Source: Azospira oryzae
GTDB taxonomy: Bacteria; Pseudomonadota; Gammaproteobacteria; Burkholderiales; Rhodocyclaceae
DNA: 64,000 bases
Reading direction: 5' to 3'
Assembly (NCBI RefSeq): GCF_004217225.1
Contig: NZ_SHKM01000001.1
Coordinates: forward strand, 1,340,137 to 1,404,136
This document shows, one piece after another, positions 59,741-64,000 of this stretch (position 1 is the stretch's first letter; every line of letters begins with the position of its first letter). The notes under the pieces are model-generated. The model did not search any database, was not told the origin of the DNA, and saw only the letters and a program-made list of their open reading frames with translations. The position numbers and the translations under genes were made by a program.

Positions 59741-60346
59741 TCAGTTACGTTCGCCGTGGACCACTTCCACCAGCTTCACCGCCTGCTGCTCCATCTCGAT
59801 GACGAAGCTGTCCACCAGGGCGCGGAAGTGGCGCCAGAAGATCATGGCGGGAATGGCGATCACCAGGCCGAAGCCGGTGTTGTAGAGGGCGATGGAAATG
59901 CCGTGGGCCAGCTGCATGGGGTTGGCGCCGGTGGGCGCCTGGGAGCCGAAGATCTCGATCATGCCGACGACGGTGCCGAAGAGGCCCATCAGGGGGCTGA
60001 TGGAGGCGATGGTGCCGAGGGTGGTGAGGTAGCGCTCCAGCTCGTGGGTGACGCCGCGGCCGGCTTCCTCGATGGATTCCTTCATCACTTCGCGGCTGCT
60101 CTTGACGTTGCGCAGGCCGGCGGCCAGCACCCGGCCCAGGGGCGAACCCTGCTCCAGGGCGTTGATGGCGGCTTCATTGACGGTTCCCTGGCGCACTTCG
60201 CCGACGACCCGGGCCAGCAATCCTTCGGGAGCCACCTTGCTGCGGCGCAGGGCCACCAGACGTTCGATGATGAGGGCAAGGGCGATGATGGATGCGAACA
60301 GCAGGGGCCAGATGGGCCAGCCAGCAGCCTGGATGATGGCGAACAC
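59741..60346 (-). CDS. exbB: ExbB/TolQ/MotA-family proton channel protein
   Basis: 201 residues from GTG at 60346, which has GGAGGTTCC immediately before it. Three helices: residues 8-28, and SPLMGLFGTVVGMIEIF plus ISIALYNTGFGLVIAIPAMI. Forms the proton channel with ExbD, 14 bases downstream. An open frame extends about 100 codons upstream without any family resemblance and is not used. First gene of the exbB-exbD-lpxK-ycaR-kdsB-adk-pfp-hppA leftward block. Confidence 0.93.
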   Translation of the reverse strand: MFAIIQAAGWPIWPLLFASIIALALIIERLVALRRSKVAPEGLLARVVGEVRQGTVNEAAINALEQGSPLGRVLAAGLRNVKSSREVMKESIEEAGRGVTHELERYLTTLGTIASISPLMGLFGTVVGMIEIFGSQAPTGANPMQLAHGISIALYNTGFGLVIAIPAMIFWRHFRALVDSFVIEMEQQAVKLVEVVHGERN

Positions 60347-60515
60347 GGAACCTCCGAAGGGTCTTTTTAAGCCCGCAACTTTAGCCTGCCCCTCATGCTT
60401 CGGGCAAGTCCCGCCCGCCCGGCGGCAGCCCGGCCGGACCGTCCCTTTGCCCGGCCCGCCCCGGGCCCGGCATCCCGGAGGAATTTTCCACCGGCATGGC
60501 AGGCGCTGGGCGGGC

Positions 60516-60675
60516 TTATCCCGGCTTATCCACAAAACCTGTGGATAACTTTGTGGATAGCCTGTCATCAAATTGTCTAAGTCGGGCTGGGACAAGGGTT
60601 TTTCTTGCTCTGCCGCAAAAAGGGGCACTCCACAACAATTCATTTAAAAACATAGAGATAAGATAAATCCACAAC
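60516..60675. promoter_or_regulatory. DnaA-box cluster with AT-rich stretch (candidate origin-like or DnaA-controlled site)
   Basis: Within the 388-base gap between divergent exbB and xseA lie TTATCCACA (60526-60534, perfect consensus), TGTGGATAA (60540-60548, perfect on the other strand) and TGTGGATAG (60552-60560, one mismatch). Weaker partial matches occur at 60516 and about 60667. An AT-rich run (about 60637-60672) follows, unusual in this GC-rich sequence. Genes point away from it on both sides. No dnaA or dnaN is in the window, so oriC is not proven. Confidence 0.65.
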
Positions 60676-60734
60676 AGGCAAGGGATATTTTTCCGCCGTT
60701 CCCCCCGGCTCGGCGGCGGGCCGGCTGACGTAAA

Positions 60735-62144
60735 ATGGCGCCCATGCCCGACTACCCTGCCCGTCCCGCCTATTCCCCCGCCCGCCAGGAGCCCTTTGCC
60801 GCCGACGGCGGCCGGGAAGTGATCAGCGTCAGCAGCCTCAACCGCCTGGCCCGGCAGCGGCTGGAATCCGCCTTTCCCCTGTGCTGGGTCAGCGGCGAAA
60901 TCTCCAACCTGACCGTGGCCGCCTCCGGCCACGCCTATTTCTCCCTCAAGGACCCCCAGGCCCAGGTGCGTTGCGTCATGTTCCGCAACAAGGCCCAGAC
61001 CCTGGGCTTCCGCCTGGAGAACGGCCTCCAGGTGGAGGCCCGGGTGCTGGTCTCTCTCTACGAGCCCCGGGGCGACTTCCAGCTCAATGTGGAAGGCATG
61101 CGCCGGGCCGGCCAGGGCGACCTCTACGAACGCTTCCTGCGGCTCAAGGCCAAGCTGGAGGCGGAAGGCCTCTTCGCTGCCGAGCGCAAGCGCCCCCTGC
61201 CCGCCCATCCGCGCACCCTGGGCATCGTCACCAGCCCCCAGGCCGCCGCCCTGCGCGATGTGCTGACCACCCTGGCGCGGCGGGCGCCCCATGTGAAGGT
61301 GGTGCTGTACCCCACCCTGGTCCAGGGCGAGGAAGCGCCGCACCAGATCGCCGCCGCCATCGAGACCGCCGCCAGCCGCCGGGAATGCCAGGTGCTGCTG
61401 GTGGTGCGCGGCGGCGGCAGCATCGAGGACCTGTGGGCCTTCAACGACGAGGGCGTGGCCCGGGCCATCGCCGCCTGCCCCATGCCCGTGGTCAGCGGCG
61501 TCGGCCACGAGACCGACTTCACCATCGCCGACTTCGCCGCCGACCTGCGCGCCCCCACCCCCACGGCCGCCGCCGAACTGGCCAGCCCGGACCGGGATGC
61601 GCTGCGCGACCACCTGCAACGCCTCGCCGGCCAGTTCTCCCGCCGCATGCACCGCCGCCTGGAGGAAGCCCAGCAGCGCCTGGACTGGACCGCCCGCCGC
61701 CTCAAGCACCCGGCCGAACGCCTGGCCCTGCAGCAGCAGAATCTCCATGCCCTGGGCCAGCGCCTGCAACACGCCCTGGGCCGCCGCCTGGAACGGGCCG
61801 GCTTCGATCTGGAGCGGGCCCGCCAGCGCCTGCGCCTGGCCCGGCCCCAGCCGGGGGCCCAGGCCGCCCGCCTGGAAGCCCTGCAGCGCCGCCTGGCCAA
61901 CGCCCAGCAGCGCGCCCTGCAGACCCGCCGCGGCCAGCTGGAACGCCTCGCCGCCGGCCTCACCCACCTCAATCCGGAGGCCGTGCTGTCCCGGGGCTAT
62001 GCCATCGCCTTCGACCAGCAGGGCCAGGCGGTCCACGATGCCGGGTCACTGGCGGCGGGCCAGCGCCTGACCCTGCGCCTGCACCGGGGCGAACGCCAGG
62101 TGGAAGTGCGGGGCGAATCCGACAGCGCCGCCGGAGCGAACTGA
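60735..62144 (+). CDS. xseA: Exodeoxyribonuclease VII large subunit
   Basis: 469 residues. N-terminal OB-fold (ISVSSLNRLARQRLESAF, CWVSGEISNLTVAASGHAYF), catalytic domain with VRGGGSIEDLWAFND and GVGHETDFTIADFAADLRAP, then a long coiled coil rich in Arg, Gln and Leu (residues 280-420). Degrades single-stranded DNA with XseB, which is not in the window. An alternative start three codons in is possible. Confidence 0.96.
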   Translation: MAPMPDYPARPAYSPARQEPFAADGGREVISVSSLNRLARQRLESAFPLCWVSGEISNLTVAASGHAYFSLKDPQAQVRCVMFRNKAQTLGFRLENGLQVEARVLVSLYEPRGDFQLNVEGMRRAGQGDLYERFLRLKAKLEAEGLFAAERKRPLPAHPRTLGIVTSPQAAALRDVLTTLARRAPHVKVVLYPTLVQGEEAPHQIAAAIETAASRRECQVLLVVRGGGSIEDLWAFNDEGVARAIAACPMPVVSGVGHETDFTIADFAADLRAPTPTAAAELASPDRDALRDHLQRLAGQFSRRMHRRLEEAQQRLDWTARRLKHPAERLALQQQNLHALGQRLQHALGRRLERAGFDLERARQRLRLARPQPGAQAARLEALQRRLANAQQRALQTRRGQLERLAAGLTHLNPEAVLSRGYAIAFDQQGQAVHDAGSLAAGQRLTLRLHRGERQVEVRGESDSAAGAN

Positions 62145-62246
62145 ACAATCCCGGGGAACCGCCGCCGACTTGCGTTGTCTGTGGTGCTGCGACTGTCTAG
62201 AATTGACGGTTACCCCAACCAACCCGCCTACTAAACGGAGAATAAG

Positions 62247-62834
62247 ATGGAACATCAACTGCCCGCCCTGCCCTACGCCAAGAACGCCCTGGCTCCCCAC
62301 ATTTCCGAAGAAACCTTCGACTACCACTACGGCAAGCACCACCAGGCCTACGTGACCAACCTGAACAACCTGATCAAGGGCACCGAGTACGAGAACCTGG
62401 GTCTGGAAGAAATCTTCAAGAAGGCTCCCGCCGGCGGCATCTACAACAACGCCGCCCAGGTGTGGAACCACACTTTCTTCTGGAGCTCCATGAAGCCCGC
62501 CGGCGGCGGCGCTCCTGCTGGCGCCCTGGCTGACGCCATCAACAAGAAGTGGGGTTCCTTCGACGAGTTCAAGAAGGCCTTCACCGCCTCCGCCGTGGGC
62601 AACTTCGGTTCCGGCTGGACCTGGCTGGTGAAGAAGGACGACGGCTCCGTGGACATCGTCAACACCGGCGCCGCCGGCAACCCCCTGAAGACCGGCGAAG
62701 GCAAGCCCCTGCTGACCATCGACGTGTGGGAACACGCCTACTACATCGACTACCGCAACGCCCGTCCCAAGTTCGTCGAGACCTTCCTGGCCTCCCTGGC
62801 CAACTGGGACTTCGCTGCCCAGAACTTCGCCTGA
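62247..62834 (+). CDS. sodB: Superoxide dismutase, Fe-type
   Basis: 195 residues. Converts superoxide to oxygen and peroxide in the cytoplasm. Metal ligands: His27 in [12 protein letters not shown], His in [11 protein letters not shown], and Asp/His in [11 protein letters not shown]. The glutamine in NNAAQVWNH and GSGWTWLV favour iron. AACGGAGAATAAG precedes the ATG. A terminator follows at 62852. Confidence 0.97.
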   Translation: MEHQLPALPYAKNALAPHISEETFDYHYGKHHQAYVTNLNNLIKGTEYENLGLEEIFKKAPAGGIYNNAAQVWNHTFFWSSMKPAGGGAPAGALADAINKKWGSFDEFKKAFTASAVGNFGSGWTWLVKKDDGSVDIVNTGAAGNPLKTGEGKPLLTIDVWEHAYYIDYRNARPKFVETFLASLANWDFAAQNFA

Positions 62835-62851
62835 TCACCTGATCTGGCCGC

Positions 62852-62882
62852 AAAACGGGACTGGCAACAGTCCCGTTTTTTT
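62852..62882 (+). terminator. Intrinsic terminator after sodB
   Basis: Stem AAAACGGGACTG (62852-62863), GCAA tetraloop, CAGTCCCGTTTT (62868-62879), T-run continuing to 62882. Confidence 0.92.
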
Positions 62883-62905
62883 ATGCCCGGATTTTTCTAG
62901 CAATC

Positions 62906-63583
62906 ATGCAACAAGCCACCGACGCCTTTACGCTCGCCTGCCGCCACGACGATTTCAGCGACTGGCACCAGGGCCGATGCCGCTACGCCGTGTGGGCCAT
63001 TGCCGCCGACACCCCGGCGCTGACCACTGCCGTGGACAGCCTCAAGGCGCAGCTGGCACCCTGGCTGCTGCCCGGCTACCGGCGCCAGCCCCACATCACG
63101 GTGGCCCTGGGCGGTTTTCCCGCCCCGGCGCGGCAACGGGCCGACGACTACAGCCCCGCCTGCCTCGCCGCCCAGGTGGCGGCCCTGGAGCGGACAGCGC
63201 CGCCGCCCTTTTCCCTGGAACTGGGCCTCTGCGCCACCTTCGCCTCGGCCCCCTACCTGGCGGTGGGAGGCGACGGCCCCAGCCTGCTGCAACTGCGCCA
63301 GGCCCTGCTCGACTCCCATCCGGAGCGGGACGACTTCCCCTACACCCCCCACCTGACCCTGGGCCTCTACGACGACACCTATCCCCTGGCGCCCATGCAG
63401 GCGCGGCTGCAGGGCCTCGCCCCGGGACCGGGCCTGGTGCTGCCGGTGCGCCACCTGGACCTGATGACCTACGCCGCCGACACCATCGGCGGCCCCCTGC
63501 ACACCGCGGCCCGCTTTGACCTGCAGCAGCGGCGCCTGGAAGCGGAACCGCAAGCCCTGGCCGGGCTCTTTACCCAGCTTTAA
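62906..63583 (+). CDS. 2H phosphoesterase (2'-5' RNA ligase-like)
   Basis: 225 residues. The two signature motifs of the 2H family appear as RQPHITVALG and YTPHLTLGLYDD (H-x-T). Such enzymes open cyclic phosphates or join 2'-5' RNA ends in vitro; the in vivo substrate is unknown. It is longer than ThpR and has a distinct N-terminus (RYAVWAIAADTPALT), so a side branch of the family is likely. The next gene starts just after, or within, its end. Confidence 0.83.
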   Translation: MQQATDAFTLACRHDDFSDWHQGRCRYAVWAIAADTPALTTAVDSLKAQLAPWLLPGYRRQPHITVALGGFPAPARQRADDYSPACLAAQVAALERTAPPPFSLELGLCATFASAPYLAVGGDGPSLLQLRQALLDSHPERDDFPYTPHLTLGLYDDTYPLAPMQARLQGLAPGPGLVLPVRHLDLMTYAADTIGGPLHTAARFDLQQRRLEAEPQALAGLFTQL

Positions 63584-63653
63584 CCGACGACGGGTAGTCG
63601 CCGGCGCCCGGCTGGATTACAGTCACGGCAACGTCATTGCCCCGGATACCGCC

Positions 63654-64000
63654 GTGCTGCCCGAGAACGCCACCCCCAGCGCCATCGTCAAATACCTCAA
63701 CCAGTACGTCATCGGCCAGGAAGAGGCCAAGCGCGTGCTGGCGGTGGCGGTCTACGCCCACTACCGCAAGCTCACCGCCGCCGGCGAGACGGTGCGCCTG
63801 GACAAGAGCAACGTCCTCATCATCGGCCCCACCGGCACCGGCAAGACCCTGCTGTGCGAGACCCTCTCCCGCTTCCTGCAGGTGCCCTTCGTCACCACCG
63901 ACGCCACCTCCCTGGCCCAGACCAAGTACGTCGGCGAGGAGATCGAGGCCATCCTGCTGCGCCTGCTGGAAAAGGCCGGCGGCGACACGGAGCGGGCTGG
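63654..64000 (+). CDS. ClpX-like AAA+ ATPase (cut by right edge)
   Basis: 115 residues visible. Text NATPSAIVKYLNQYVIGQEE, IIGPTGTGKTLLCETLSRFL (Walker A) and TSLAQTKYVGEEIEAILLRL is strongly ClpX-like. The N-terminal C4 zinc-binding domain of true ClpX is absent: only about 35 codons lie between the previous stop and LPENATPS and none codes a CxxC. The start is uncertain; the GTG at 63654 is the best local choice, but the frame stays open upstream into the previous gene. Could be a ClpX paralogue for another protease or a stand-alone unfoldase. Confidence 0.75.
   Translation, partial: MLPENATPSAIVKYLNQYVIGQEEAKRVLAVAVYAHYRKLTAAGETVRLDKSNVLIIGPTGTGKTLLCETLSRFLQVPFVTTDATSLAQTKYVGEEIEAILLRLLEKAGGDTERA

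Noticed and set aside
60516-60675. Calling the DnaA-box cluster a proven chromosomal origin
   Set aside because: Only three good boxes and no dnaA, dnaN, gyrB or rpmH nearby; kept as a candidate finding only.

Overview
The window looks like chromosome of a high-GC Betaproteobacterium, most likely a Rhodocyclales member of the Azospira/Dechlorosoma type. The reasons are the gene content (Azotobacter-type 7Fe ferredoxin, trxA-rho-rpmE, an argD-argF-argG run with DUF3579 and rpsT nearby, a BktB-like thiolase) and the strong GC bias that produces long antisense shadow frames. The genus is an inference. No tRNA, rRNA, CRISPR array or intact insertion sequence was seen.

Left part (1-19.9 kb): the 5' end of an acyl-CoA ligase gene with a fatty-acid-regulator-like operator, a CBS-pair protein, an AddAB-like helicase/nuclease pair with an Fe-S nuclease motif, 7Fe ferredoxin, thioredoxin, rho with a long C-rich leader, rpmE, a GT-C membrane glycosyltransferase, a dihaem cytochrome c4, oligoribonuclease, an M48 peptidase / pterin dehydratase / rsgA run, rlmF, leuA and a divergent Lrp-type regulator.

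Island and Anbu region (19.9-33.1 kb): a lower-GC insert carries an IS3-type transposase tail, a decayed nuclease-toxin tail and an intact PoNi-type (DUF1911) immunity gene. Beside it lies a large set of genes linked to the bacterial proteasome-like protein Anbu: two transglutaminase-like proteins, a fused circularly permuted ATP-grasp/alpha-E protein, and a second unfused set (ATP-grasp, alpha-E, Anbu). A ProQ/FinO-domain gene and a Lys/Ala/Pro-rich gene sit between the two halves. This is the least understood and most interesting system in the window; the family combination has been predicted to make or modify peptides, but its substrate is unknown.

Middle (33-53 kb): two chemoreceptors, a thiolase, AmpE/CobD-like, NUDIX, retropepsin-like and amidotransferase genes, YajQ, PpnP, DUF2788, argG-argF-argD, an orphan ParA, DUF3579, rpsT, murJ, a PEBP protein, a MalY-type beta-lyase, a cupin and a short-chain dehydrogenase.

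Right part (53-64 kb): a leftward block hppA, pfp, adk, kdsB, ycaR, lpxK, exbD, exbB joins pyrophosphate-linked energy metabolism to lipopolysaccharide synthesis. A cluster of DnaA boxes with an AT-rich stretch follows, then a rightward block xseA, sodB, a 2H phosphoesterase and a ClpX-like ATPase cut by the window edge. Genes diverge from the DnaA-box cluster on both sides. Many convergent gene ends share palindromic bidirectional terminators.
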